Positions 7,501 to 14,865 are shown, numbered from the stretch's first letter. The stretch is DNA of 16,035 nt from an uncultured Clostridia bacterium (GCA_910586575.1 CAJUJQ010000072.1:1-16035); one strand, 5' to 3'. The notes: generated from the letters alone by a model not told the origin. A program made the numbers and translations.

Positions 7501-8922
7501 GAGTATCAGCCGCGCATTCATAAATATACCGGCGAGCTGTTCGGCGAAGATCACGTGTTCCGTGCGGGCACAATTGCGACGGTTGCCGAAAAAACCGCTT
7601 ATGGCTATGTTAAAAAGTACATGGAGGAGCGTGGGATTGAGTGCTCACGCGCGGAGGAAAACCGGCTGGCGTCAGGCTGCACTGGCATCCGGCGCACGAC
7701 CGGCCAGCACCCGGGCGGCATTGTCGTAGTGCCGCGCGATGTGGAAATTTACGATTTCTGTCCGGTGCAGCACCCGGCAGACGACCCGGATTCTGATATC
7801 ATTACGACCCATTTTGAGTATCACTCCATCGACGCCAATCTGTTAAAGCTCGATGAGCTTGGGCATGATGACCCGACAATGATTAAAATGCTGGAAGAAA
7901 TGACCGGCGTTGTCGCAACCGAAATTCCGCTGGATGACCCCGGCGTCATGAGCCTGTTCACGTCTAATGAAGCGCTCAAGTACACGGACGATACCCCTGA
8001 CCCGATTCTCGGCAATTTAGGCTGCCTTGCCGTGCCGGAATTCGGCACAAAATTTGTGCGCGGCATGGTAAATGATACCAAACCGAAAAGCTTTGACGAT
8101 CTGCTCTGTATTTCCGGACTGTCGCACGGCACGGACGTTTGGCTGGGCAACGCTGCCGATTTGGTCGCGCAGGGCGTCCCGCTGAGCCAGTGCATCTGTT
8201 GCCGCGACGATATTATGAACTACCTGATCGGCAAGGGACTTGACCCGCTGATGTCGTTCAAAATCATGGAAGCGGTGCGAAAGGGCAAGGTCGCGAAGGG
8301 CGGCTTTGAACCGGGCTGGGAAGAGGCCATGCGCGAGCATGAGGTGCCGGACTGGTATATCGATTCCTGCCGAAAAATTAAGTATATGTTCCCTAAGGCA
8401 CACGCGGTGGCATATGTCATGATGGCCTATCGGATTGCCTGGTTTAAGGTGCATATCCCACTGGCGTTTTACGCGGCTTATTTCAGCATCCGCGCCAAGG
8501 GCTTCGACGCGTCCTGCATGATTAAAGGGGATGCCGTCGCGGTAGCGAAATATCAGGAGCTGCGACGGAAGGAAAGCGACAAGACGATTTCCAACGCGGA
8601 AAAAGATACGATGACCACGCTTGAGGTCTGCCACGAATTTTATAAGCGCGGCTTCGTTTTCGAGCCGATGGACGTATACGAATCGCACGCAACCAAGTTC
8701 CTGATTACCGAAAAAGGGCTGATACCGCCCTTTACATCGATGCCGGGTATCGGGGAGCAGGCAGCGCTTGGCATTGTCAGCGAACGCGAAAACGGTAGAT
8801 TCCTGTCCTCGGAGGAGCTTTCGATCCGCTGCCCGAAGGTATCCAGCGCGGTCATTGAGCTGCTCGGGCAGATCGGTGCGCTTGGCGATATGCCGAAATC
8901 CACGCAGGTCAGCCTGTTTTGA
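4549..8922 (+). CDS. polC: DNA polymerase III alpha subunit, PolC type
   Basis: The main replicative DNA polymerase of low-GC Gram-positives, with built-in proofreading. The 1457 residues are full length. Order: N-terminal region; a charged, Ala/Pro-rich linker (about 160-210); OB fold (about 230-335); first half of the PHP domain from about 340 (H344, H346, D377, H378); inserted DEDDh 3'-5' exonuclease (D435, E437, D520, H573, D578); second half of PHP (D750, H752); then the polymerase core. The core has a six-cysteine zinc-binding element (C923, C926, C939, C942, C948, C951), the PDIDLNF catalytic aspartates D977 and D979, the GQHPGG motif and the third aspartate D1102 in KLDELGHDD. The end, STQVSLF, resembles a beta-clamp-binding tail. 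All catalytic positions are present. AAGAGGGA precedes the ATG by six bases. Confidence 0.99.
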   Translation: MTRALCELFDRCKTEEFPSGLAEGEVTSLAVSHDRSAMQCHVRFLKPVRQDVLDQLTRKIAKAYQLTRLNIAPRYEMSALTEDYIGNLRENLEFEHPSAKGLLADSEWQYSDGELRISMSEAAQNYLLIALRKMQEKIEAETGLRCPVTAQIKEDAASEQELRAIEEAREKALQDAAASCVPAPEERSEKPKPKPSRKPAENAGYARPHVEKVKDDDLIFGKLYQDAPVPIKDAVHSFDRVTIEGDVFFVDHKEITSKKTGKEWVKLAFDVTDLSNSIRVSKFLAKDQAGELVSAIKTGMYLRIQGKVSFDTFEKESILEPSAIIKAKKKIRMDKAPVKRVELHLHTNMSAMDGISDTKDLINRCKLWGMPAMAITDHGCAQAFPLALHVVDGKEDQYPKILYGVEAYYINDSAAISVVRGSRDGSLDGRFIVFDLETTGLRPAEEEITEIAATLVDGGTVIDTFQTYVNPHKPIPPEITELTGISDETVRDAPELQDALERFLMFAGEDVLVAHNAGFDMSFLRTACKRLGIEREFTYIDTLEMSKIMLPDLSKHKLNVLAKELQVGPFDHHRASEDASVLARIWLKLMDRMKNELHGTKISDINPLLAGLRAESKNLKNYQRYHFIILVKNQVGLKNLYKLISYSFLDHFYRKPLMPRSELIKHREGLVFGSACEAGELFRAMVDGKDWDELKRIADFYDYLEIQPIDNNRFMIGKGQAKDDEDLRDFNRKILKLSDELGKPCVATGDVHFLEPEDEAYRRILMAGQGFGDADNQAPLYLKTTDEMLSEFAYLGEDRAYEVVVKNTNMIAEMLDPIRPVPRENYPPKIEGSAEELQQLCYDKAKRMYGDPIPEPIEHRLRQELEPIIRQGYDVMYMIAQKLVAKSLEDGYLVGSRGSVGSSLVAFMSGITEVNSLPPHYLCTECKYLEWHENEGVGCGVCLPDKVCPNCGKPLTKEGFTIPFATFLGFNADKVPDIDLNFSGEYQPRIHKYTGELFGEDHVFRAGTIATVAEKTAYGYVKKYMEERGIECSRAEENRLASGCTGIRRTTGQHPGGIVVVPRDVEIYDFCPVQHPADDPDSDIITTHFEYHSIDANLLKLDELGHDDPTMIKMLEEMTGVVATEIPLDDPGVMSLFTSNEALKYTDDTPDPILGNLGCLAVPEFGTKFVRGMVNDTKPKSFDDLLCISGLSHGTDVWLGNAADLVAQGVPLSQCICCRDDIMNYLIGKGLDPLMSFKIMEAVRKGKVAKGGFEPGWEEAMREHEVPDWYIDSCRKIKYMFPKAHAVAYVMMAYRIAWFKVHIPLAFYAAYFSIRAKGFDASCMIKGDAVAVAKYQELRRKESDKTISNAEKDTMTTLEVCHEFYKRGFVFEPMDVYESHATKFLITEKGLIPPFTSMPGIGEQAALGIVSERENGRFLSSEELSIRCPKVSSAVIELLGQIGALGDMPKSTQVSLF

Positions 8923-8945
8923 CCGTTTGCAAAAAGGAGAATTTT

Positions 8946-9875
8946 ATGTACTGGATTTGTTTTGGCGATTCCGCAAACGGGATGCTTCTGTTCGCGCGGC
9001 AGGCGTTGGATCCGGCAATGGACAGGTCGCGGATCATTTCCTTGATAGACGACCTTTCAATCGGGGATATTTCCGATTTGCGGAACAGGGAGGCGCGGTC
9101 CTTTGGGGTTTGCCCGTGGCGGAACGACCCGGAGTTCGCCGACATCGCGGAAGAATGTGTGACGCGCTATTTTCAGGATGCGATTCCCGCGTTTGAAACG
9201 GTGGACGAGGCTGTTATCTGGTACGGGGACAGCCCTGCCGAGCAATGCGGGATGCTGCGCGCCGCACATGACCTGTATATGCGGGACGTACCCTTTTCAC
9301 TGGTGCACGTTGACCAGCTGAAAGGGGAGGAGCTGCCGCCGCCGGAAAGGCCTGCCGCGTCCGCGGTTGGTATCATAACGGAGAACCGGCTGTTAAATTT
9401 TACTTTGCAGCATACACCGCAGTTCCTTCTGCGGCAAATACCGCGGATCATTGCGAAAAGAAATTGGCGGAATCGCAGGGCACAGCTGGTCGTTTATCGC
9501 AGCGTGGGCGAGTTGGAGCCGGAGGCAGCGTCTGTTTTTTACAGCAGGCGCCGCCGGGTGCAGGACTGTGAAGCAAAATTGCTTTACAGCAGATGGGGGC
9601 AGCTGGTGCGGGAAAACGCGCCGCTCCGCGTGATGAAAGATGGAAAGCTTGTTTCCGCGCCCGCGGATTATTATGACGAGACCATTCTTGCAAATACACC
9701 AGAAGAGGAAACCTGTGCGGCAAAAGTCGTCGGGCTTTCGATTCCGGAATGCAATATCAACGACTGCCTGATTTTTGAGCGTATCCGCGCGCTGGCTGCT
9801 GCCGGAAAATTGGAAATCATCAAAAATGGTGGAAATTATCGGGATACCACGGTCAAAAAATCAAATAAAGCTTGA
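8946..9875 (+). CDS. DUF1835 / DUF3658 domain protein
   Basis: A 309-residue cytoplasmic protein of unknown function. The N-terminal half is DUF1835-like: FGDSANGML (6-14), DDLSIGDI (35-42) and VIWYGDSPAEQ (90-100). The C-terminal part is DUF3658-like: RWGQLVRENAPLRVM (216-230), YYDETIL (242-248), VVGLS (261-265) and INDCLIFERI (271-280). I chose the ATG at 8946 because AAAGGAG (8933-8939) lies six bases before it; a TTG at 8919 would extend the frame by nine residues and overlap the end of polC, but has no such support. It follows polC by 23 bases and is probably co-transcribed. Its stop codon lies inside the -35 box of the his promoter. Substrate, partner and role are unknown. Confidence 0.85.
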   Translation: MYWICFGDSANGMLLFARQALDPAMDRSRIISLIDDLSIGDISDLRNREARSFGVCPWRNDPEFADIAEECVTRYFQDAIPAFETVDEAVIWYGDSPAEQCGMLRAAHDLYMRDVPFSLVHVDQLKGEELPPPERPAASAVGIITENRLLNFTLQHTPQFLLRQIPRIIAKRNWRNRRAQLVVYRSVGELEPEAASVFYSRRRRVQDCEAKLLYSRWGQLVRENAPLRVMKDGKLVSAPADYYDETILANTPEEETCAAKVVGLSIPECNINDCLIFERIRALAAAGKLEIIKNGGNYRDTTVKKSNKA

Positions 9876-9900
9876 CGAATGAAATTTATCGTGTTATCAT
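9872..9900 (+). promoter_or_regulatory. Sigma-A-type promoter of the his operon
   Basis: TTGACG (9872-9877) and TATCAT (9895-9900) are 17 bases apart, each matching the consensus at five of six positions, and a TG (9892-9893) one base before the -10 box gives an extended -10. Transcription would start near 9907, only about 35 bases before the hisZ-hisG start. The -35 box contains the TGA stop of the upstream gene. This is the best promoter in the window. Confidence 0.75.
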
Positions 9901-9914
9901 ACTAAAGCGATAAA
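9885..9914. promoter_or_regulatory. Candidate operator flanking the his -10 box
   Basis: TTTATCG (9885-9891) and CGATAAA (9908-9914) form a perfect 7-base inverted repeat separated by 16 bases, enclosing the -10 box. A third TTATC half-site lies at 9894-9898, eight bases after the first. Such a layout could bind a dimeric repressor of histidine synthesis. I cannot match it to a known regulator's site from memory, and AT-rich promoter DNA gives short palindromes by chance. Confidence 0.35.
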
Positions 9915-9920
9915 GTATAT

Positions 9921-9927
9921 AAAGGAG
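9921..9927 (+). promoter_or_regulatory. Ribosome-binding site of hisZ-hisG, long spacing
   Basis: AAAGGAG is a strong Shine-Dalgarno sequence but ends 13 bases before the ATG at 9941, longer than the 5-9 bases seen for most genes here. AGGA at 9935-9938 is too close to act well. No other in-frame start improves the spacing, because a stop codon (TAG at 9935-9937) lies two codons upstream. Confidence 0.5.
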
Positions 9928-9940
9928 TTTCATTAGGATT

Positions 9941-11557
9941 ATGAACTGTATTTCGACGCCCGAAGGGACCAGGGATTTGCTGTTTTCCGCGACGCGCGCG
10001 CTGAGGAAAACCGAACGCGCGGTGCGCGAAACGCTCGAAAAGCGCGGCTATGAGGAAATTATCACCCCGGTGATGGAATATTACGACGTTTTCCTGCACG
10101 CGAACCCGACACAGTCGCAGGAGGTCATGGTTAAGGCGACCGACCGCAACGGGCGGATTTGCGTCATGCGGCCAGACAATACCACGCCGATCGCGCGTGT
10201 GGCGGCGTCCCGCTTCCCGGATGAGGCGTTCCCGGCGCATATTTATTACTGTCAGAAGGTGATCCGTGCTGTCGCGGACGACCACGGCCACCGGGGCGAG
10301 GTTTTGCAGGTCGGCGCGGAGCTGATGGGCACGGACGGGCTGGACGCCGACCTTGATATCCTGTCCGCCGCATTTGACGCGCTGGCAAGCGTGGGCGCGG
10401 GCTTCCGCGTGGAGCTTGGCCATGCTGGGATTTATAAGGGGTTGATTTCTTCGCTGGGGGTTTCGGAGGAAACCGCCGAGGAAATCCGTACATTGATTGA
10501 AAATAAGAGCTTTGCGGCGCTGGGCGACGTGCTGGAGCCGTACCGCGACCGGGAAGCCTACCGCGCGCTCAAGGCGATGCCGCAGCTGTTCGGCGGCGTA
10601 GAGGTGCTGGAGGAGGCCGAACGGCTCACCGAAAACCCAGAAGCACGGGCGGCGTTCGCTTACCTGAAAGCGCTGCTCGGCGCGCTGACCAAGGCGGGGC
10701 ACGGCGACGCGGTGATGATTGACCTGGGGCTGGTGCACGAGCTGGATTACTATACCGGCGTGATGTTCCGCGGTTACGCGGGCGGCGCGGGCGCGGCCAT
10801 CCTGCGCGGCGGGCGCTACAACGCGCTGTGCGGTAAGTTCGGGCGCGACCTTGCGGCGGCCGGTTTCGCGATTGATTTAGAAGCCCTGACCGAAGCCGCA
10901 CCCGCTGCCGGTTATGCGGAAGGCTCCGGACGTATCCGGATTGCGCTGACAAAGGGCCGCTTGGAGAAGAAAACTCTTGCACTTCTGAAGAATTCGGGGT
11001 ATGATATTTCTGAGCTGGAAAGCCCGTCGCGCAAGCTGATTTTCTCGCTGCCCGGCTCGGATATCGAGGTTGTGCTGGCAAAGGCGGCGGATGTCATCAC
11101 CTATGTGGAGCATGGCGTGTGCGACATGGGCGTTGTCGGCAAGGATACGATCATGGAAAAGGGCGGTTCGTTCTATGAAATGGTCGATTTGGGCTTCGGC
11201 AAGTGCCGTTTTGCGGTCGCCACCAAGAAAGGCAGGGACGTTTACGGCGGCTATAAAATGCCGGTGATTGCGACCAAGTACCCGGCAGTGGCCAAAGCAT
11301 TTTTTGAGAAAAAGAATATTGATGTTGTCACCATTAAAATTGAAGGCTCGGTCGAGCTTGCCCCGTTGCTGGAGCTGGCTGACGCGATTGTCGATATTGT
11401 CGAAACCGGTTCGACCCTCCGGGAAAACGGTCTTGAGGTCGTCGAGGAGGTTGCACCCATTTCGGCGCGTGTAATTGTCAATCTTGCGTCCGCAAAGCTG
11501 AAAAAGCAGCAGATCCAGCGCGTGATCGGGGAGTTGGAACGTGGATTGGAGGAATAA
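9941..11557 (+). CDS. hisZ/hisG: HisZ-HisG fusion: ATP phosphoribosyltransferase, regulatory plus catalytic subunits
   Basis: First enzyme of histidine synthesis, joining ATP and PRPP to phosphoribosyl-ATP. Residues 1 to about 320 are HisZ, the histidyl-tRNA-synthetase-like regulatory subunit: STPEGTRDLL (5-14), VMRPDNTTPIAR (75-86), DLGLVHELDYYTG (261-273) and GGRYNALCGKFG (290-301). The synthetase motif 2 FRYE is replaced by IRAV (108-111), arguing against aminoacylation. After a short Ala/Gly-rich linker (about 319-330), residues 331-538 are a complete short-form HisG: RIRIALTKGRL (331-341) and the PRPP-binding DIVETGSTLRENGL (485-498). In most bacteria with short HisG these are two genes whose products form a hetero-octamer. 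No ATG, GTG or TTG lies in frame near the junction (10880-10950), so a single polypeptide is the simplest reading. It opens the his operon. Confidence 0.95.
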   Translation: MNCISTPEGTRDLLFSATRALRKTERAVRETLEKRGYEEIITPVMEYYDVFLHANPTQSQEVMVKATDRNGRICVMRPDNTTPIARVAASRFPDEAFPAHIYYCQKVIRAVADDHGHRGEVLQVGAELMGTDGLDADLDILSAAFDALASVGAGFRVELGHAGIYKGLISSLGVSEETAEEIRTLIENKSFAALGDVLEPYRDREAYRALKAMPQLFGGVEVLEEAERLTENPEARAAFAYLKALLGALTKAGHGDAVMIDLGLVHELDYYTGVMFRGYAGGAGAAILRGGRYNALCGKFGRDLAAAGFAIDLEALTEAAPAAGYAEGSGRIRIALTKGRLEKKTLALLKNSGYDISELESPSRKLIFSLPGSDIEVVLAKAADVITYVEHGVCDMGVVGKDTIMEKGGSFYEMVDLGFGKCRFAVATKKGRDVYGGYKMPVIATKYPAVAKAFFEKKNIDVVTIKIEGSVELAPLLELADAIVDIVETGSTLRENGLEVVEEVAPISARVIVNLASAKLKKQQIQRVIGELERGLEE

Positions 11558-11562
11558 AAGGG

Positions 11563-12849
11563 ATGTTTTTACAGACAGTCGTCGCCGATGGGCAGGCGGA
11601 GGTCCGGTTTGTTGAGGAAATGAAAGCCCGTGCGGCGGAAACCCGCGGCGATATTGAAGAAACCGTCCGTAAAATTATGGACGATGTGCGGATACGCGGC
11701 ATTGATGCGGTGAATGAATACTCACAGCGCTTTGACAAGGTAAAACCCTTTACAGTCAGCCGTGAGATTATCGACAAGGCATATCATGGTTGCGCGCCCG
11801 AGCTGCGGGAAGCGTTGGAGCAGGCGGCGGCGAATATCCGCGACTATCACGAAAAGATGCTGGTGAAAAGCTGGGATTATCAGCGCGCCCCGGGGGCAGT
11901 GCTCGGACAGACCGTGCGCGGGCTGCATCGGGTTGGCCTGTATGTGCCGGGCGGTACGGCGGCGTATCCGTCGTCGGTGCTGATGACCGCAATCCCAGCC
12001 AAGGTGGCGGGCGTTGAGGAATTGATTATCGTGACCCCGCCGACCGAAAACCTCTCGGTTGAGGTACTGACGGCGGCTCGGATTGCCGGGGTTGACACGA
12101 TTATTGCGGTCGGCGGCACGCAGGCGATTGCGGCGCTGACCTATGGGGCGGGCTTTATCCCGCAGGTGGACAAGATTGTCGGCCCGGGCAACGCGTATGT
12201 CGCGGCGGCGAAAAAGATGGCGTTCGGCACGGTCGATATCGATATGATTGCAGGCCCGTCTGAGGTGCTGGTCATTGCCGACCATACCGCGAACCCGTCG
12301 TACATTGCCGCCGACCTGCTCAGCCAAGCCGAGCATGACCGGTTGGCTTCCGCTGTGCTGCTGACCGATTCTATGGCGCAGGCGCAGGCGATTTCCGCGG
12401 AAATGGAACGCCAGGCAAAGGGCTTGCCCCGGTGGGAAATTATTCGTGATTCGGTGCGGAATTACGGCTGTGCAATTGTGTTTGAGGATTTGAAAGACGC
12501 TTGCCGCATGGCAAACACGGTTGCGCCGGAGCATCTGGAAGTGGTGACCGCGAACCCGCGTGAGCTGCTGCCGTATTTGACCAATGCGGGCGCGATTTTC
12601 CTTGGGGCGTACAGCCCGGAGCCGCTCGGTGACTATATGGCGGGGCCGAGCCACGTGTTGCCGACATCAGGAACGGCACGGTTCTTCTCGCCGCTGTCCA
12701 CCGATACGTTTTTGAAGAAAACCAGTGTGATTGAATATTCACGGGAGCAGTTGGAAACGCTTTCGGCCGGGATAATCAACCTGGCGCAAGCGGAAAAGCT
12801 GGACGCACACGCCAATTCGGTGCGCATCCGTTTCCCGGAGGAGAGCTGA
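11563..12849 (+). CDS. hisD: Histidinol dehydrogenase
   Basis: Catalyses the last two oxidations, L-histidinol to L-histidine, with two NAD+ and a zinc ion. The 428 residues are full length. Visible features are YVPGGTAAYPSS (127-138), VGPGNAYV (206-213), the IAGPSE signature (229-234), zinc ligands Q255 and H258 (SQAEHD), D357 (GDYMAG) and H416 (DAHANS), and the catalytic pair E323/H324 in APEHLE. All key residues are present. The ribosome-binding site GGAGGA (11548-11553) lies in the end of the preceding gene, nine bases before the ATG, and only five bases separate the two frames, so translation is likely coupled. Confidence 0.98.
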   Translation: MFLQTVVADGQAEVRFVEEMKARAAETRGDIEETVRKIMDDVRIRGIDAVNEYSQRFDKVKPFTVSREIIDKAYHGCAPELREALEQAAANIRDYHEKMLVKSWDYQRAPGAVLGQTVRGLHRVGLYVPGGTAAYPSSVLMTAIPAKVAGVEELIIVTPPTENLSVEVLTAARIAGVDTIIAVGGTQAIAALTYGAGFIPQVDKIVGPGNAYVAAAKKMAFGTVDIDMIAGPSEVLVIADHTANPSYIAADLLSQAEHDRLASAVLLTDSMAQAQAISAEMERQAKGLPRWEIIRDSVRNYGCAIVFEDLKDACRMANTVAPEHLEVVTANPRELLPYLTNAGAIFLGAYSPEPLGDYMAGPSHVLPTSGTARFFSPLSTDTFLKKTSVIEYSREQLETLSAGIINLAQAEKLDAHANSVRIRFPEES

Positions 12850-12851
12850 CC

Positions 12852-13430
12852 ATGCGCAGTGCGGAAATTACGCGGGAAACCCGCGAAACCAAGATCCGGC
12901 TGTCCCTCTGCCTGGAAGGCGGCGCGCGGGAAATCCATACCGGAATCGGGTTTTTTGACCATATGCTTCATTCCTTTGCTGTGCACGGGGGCTTCGGCCT
13001 GACGATGCAGTGTGAGGGCGATTTGGTGGTTGACGGCCACCATACGGTGGAGGATATCGGCATTGTGCTCGGTCAGGCGCTGGCGCATGCGTTGGGGGAG
13101 AAGCGCGGGATTGCGCGGTTCGGCTCGGCGTATGTGCCGATGGACGAGGCGCTCGGGTTCTGTGCGCTGGACTGCTCGGGACGCCCGTTCCTGGTGTTTG
13201 ACGCGCCCATGCCGCAGCCGATGTGCGGGCAGTATGATACCTGCCTGACGGTGGAGTTTATGCGGGCGCTGGCTGTTAATGCCGGCCTGACCCTGCATTT
13301 GAAGGGGATGTACGGCGACAATGCGCACCACATTACAGAGGCATTGTTCAAAGCACTGGCGCGGGCGCTGCGGCAAGCGGTTACCTTGACAGCAAGTGAT
13401 GAGGTGTTGAGCACAAAGGGTATACTGTAA
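12852..13430 (+). CDS. hisB: Imidazoleglycerol-phosphate dehydratase
   Basis: Dehydrates imidazole-glycerol phosphate to imidazole-acetol phosphate using manganese. At 192 residues it is the monofunctional form, without the histidinol-phosphatase domain of enterobacterial HisB. Metal-binding histidine motifs are present: FFDHMLH (34-40), DGHHTVED (61-68) and NAHHITEA (157-164), with the STKG end (187-190). GGAGGAG (12837-12843), inside hisD, is its ribosome-binding site and only two bases separate the genes. The next enzyme, HisC, would use its product but is not encoded next to it; a 107-base non-coding gap follows instead. Confidence 0.98.
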   Translation: MRSAEITRETRETKIRLSLCLEGGAREIHTGIGFFDHMLHSFAVHGGFGLTMQCEGDLVVDGHHTVEDIGIVLGQALAHALGEKRGIARFGSAYVPMDEALGFCALDCSGRPFLVFDAPMPQPMCGQYDTCLTVEFMRALAVNAGLTLHLKGMYGDNAHHITEALFKALARALRQAVTLTASDEVLSTKGIL

Positions 13431-13537
13431 AGTGATTATACTTTTCAGCCGGAAATCAAAGCCGTTCTCGGTCGGGGGTTCTGTATTCGTCCCGAACGCG
13501 GCGAAAGCGAATAAAAGTAAACTGGATTGGTAGGAAA
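13431..13537 (+). other. Non-coding gap between hisB and hisH with folding potential
   Basis: This is the largest gap within the his operon, where other junctions are 0-12 bases or overlap. TACTTTT (13439-13445) and AAAAGTA (13513-13519) are perfect inverted repeats that would enclose an inner stem, CGTTC (13463-13467) with GAACG (13494-13498), which GGG/CCC pairing can extend. It does not look like an intrinsic terminator, as no U-tract follows. A 33-codon frame from a GTG at 13432 stays open to 13533 but has no ribosome-binding site and no histidine run, so I do not call it a gene. Confidence 0.4.
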
Positions 13538-14155
13538 ATGGGATATATTGCAATCGTTGATTATGGCGCGGGAAATCTGATGAGCGTGCATAACTCGCTC
13601 GATTTCCTGGGCGCGGAGAACCGGGTTGCCGCGTCTCCCGAACAGATTATGGACGCGGCGGGTGTCATCCTGCCGGGGGTTGGCGCGTTCCCGGACGCGA
13701 TGGATGCGCTGCGCGGCTCTGGATTGCTGGAAGCCGTGCTGGAAGCGGCGGAAACCAAGCCGTTCCTTGGAATCTGCCTGGGGATGCAGCTGTTGTTCGA
13801 GGAATCGGATGAGGTGCGCCTTTGCAAGGGGCTGGGGCTGCTGCCGGGGCGGATTGAACGCATTGGGACCGCGCTCAAACTGCCGCAGATTGGCTGGAAT
13901 GCGCTGGATATTCTGCGGCCAAACGCGCTGACTGCCGGGCTGAAGCCCGGGGATTATGTTTATTTTGTGCATAGTTTCCAGGCAAAACCCTCCAACCGGG
14001 ACGATATTGCCTGTGTGACCGATTACGGTACCGAGGTACCGGCCATGGTGGCGCGGGGGCAGCTGTTCGGCTGCCAGTTCCACCCGGAAAAGAGCGGGGA
14101 AGCCGGGTTGTCAATTTTACGGAATTTCGCAAGGCTGACGGAGGATATGTCATGA
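13538..14155 (+). CDS. hisH: Imidazole glycerol phosphate synthase, glutaminase subunit
   Basis: Class I glutamine amidotransferase that releases ammonia from glutamine and passes it to HisF. The 205 residues show DYGAGNLMS (8-16), PGVGAF (46-51, oxyanion strand), the nucleophile elbow GICLGMQLLFE (78-88) with C80, PQIGWN (116-121), YVYFVHSF (140-147) and the catalytic H182 and E184 in FHPEKSG (181-187). The triad is complete. A modest AGGA-type site lies just before the ATG. The stop overlaps the hisA start by four bases (ATGA), so the two are translationally coupled. Confidence 0.98.
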   Translation: MGYIAIVDYGAGNLMSVHNSLDFLGAENRVAASPEQIMDAAGVILPGVGAFPDAMDALRGSGLLEAVLEAAETKPFLGICLGMQLLFEESDEVRLCKGLGLLPGRIERIGTALKLPQIGWNALDILRPNALTAGLKPGDYVYFVHSFQAKPSNRDDIACVTDYGTEVPAMVARGQLFGCQFHPEKSGEAGLSILRNFARLTEDMS

Positions 14156-14865
14156 TTATTTTACCGGCAATCGATCTGAAGGACGGCCAGTGCGTCCGCC
14201 TGAAAAAAGGGGATTACGCGACCGCGCACAAGGTCGCTGAGGACGCGGTCGAAACCGCGAAGGGTTTCCTTTCCGCAGGGGCGCGGCTTATCCATATGGT
14301 GGATCTTGATGGGGCAAAAAGCGGCTCCAGCGTCAATTATGATGTGGTGCGGCGTGTCATTGACCGCACTAGTGCTGCCGTCGAGCTGGGCGGCGGTATC
14401 CGCTCCATGGAGGATATCAAGTTTGCGCTCAGCCTTGGGGTGTCACGCGTGGTGATCGGTTCGGCGGCGGTGCGGAACCCGCACTTTGTGAAGGAAGCGG
14501 CTGCGGCTTATGGGGAGCGGATCGCGGTTGGCATTGATGCGCGCGGCGGCACTGTCCGCACCGAGGGCTGGCTGAATGACTCCGGTGAGGACTATATTAA
14601 GTTTGCCCAAAAGATGGAGGGCTATGGCGTAAAGACCATTATCTTTACAGATATTGACAAGGACGGGATGCTGGAAGGACCGAACTTTACACAGCTGGAA
14701 GCCCTCCGCGCGGCGGTTTCGTGTACGATTGTGGCTTCCGGCGGCGTTTCGACACTGGACGATGTTCGGAAGCTGAAAGCGCTGGGCGTGGATGAGGCGA
14801 TTGCGGGCAAGGCGGTCTATACCGGTGCGCTCGACCTTGCGGCCGCAATCCGGGAGGCGGAGTAG
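14152..14865 (+). CDS. hisA: ProFAR isomerase (1-(5-phosphoribosyl)-5-[(5-phosphoribosylamino)methylideneamino]imidazole-4-carboxamide isomerase)
   Basis: An Amadori-type isomerase converting ProFAR to PRFAR, the substrate of HisF. It is a 237-residue (beta/alpha)8 barrel with catalytic aspartates D8 (PAIDLKDG, 5-12) and D129 (VGIDARGG, 126-133), and phosphate-binding loops GGGIR (80-84), GSAAV (103-107), DIDKDG (167-172) and ASGGVS (195-200). Length and motifs are normal. The residue pattern after D129 (RGGTVRTEGW) suits HisA rather than HisF. GGAGGA within the end of hisH serves as its ribosome-binding site. Confidence 0.97.
   Translation: MIILPAIDLKDGQCVRLKKGDYATAHKVAEDAVETAKGFLSAGARLIHMVDLDGAKSGSSVNYDVVRRVIDRTSAAVELGGGIRSMEDIKFALSLGVSRVVIGSAAVRNPHFVKEAAAAYGERIAVGIDARGGTVRTEGWLNDSGEDYIKFAQKMEGYGVKTIIFTDIDKDGMLEGPNFTQLEALRAAVSCTIVASGGVSTLDDVRKLKALGVDEAIAGKAVYTGALDLAAAIREAE

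Noticed and set aside
8919..8945. TTG start extending the DUF1835 protein by nine residues
   Set aside because: It overlaps the last codons of polC and has no ribosome-binding site, while the ATG at 8946 has AAAGGAG at ideal spacing and begins with the conserved domain.
13386..13426. TTGACA within hisB and TATACT near its end as a promoter for hisH
   Set aside because: The spacer is about 29 bases; no nearer -35 box fits, so the match is chance.
13432..13533. 33-codon small gene or leader peptide (GTG start) between hisB and hisH
   Set aside because: No ribosome-binding site and no histidine run; a frame this short is open by chance fairly often.
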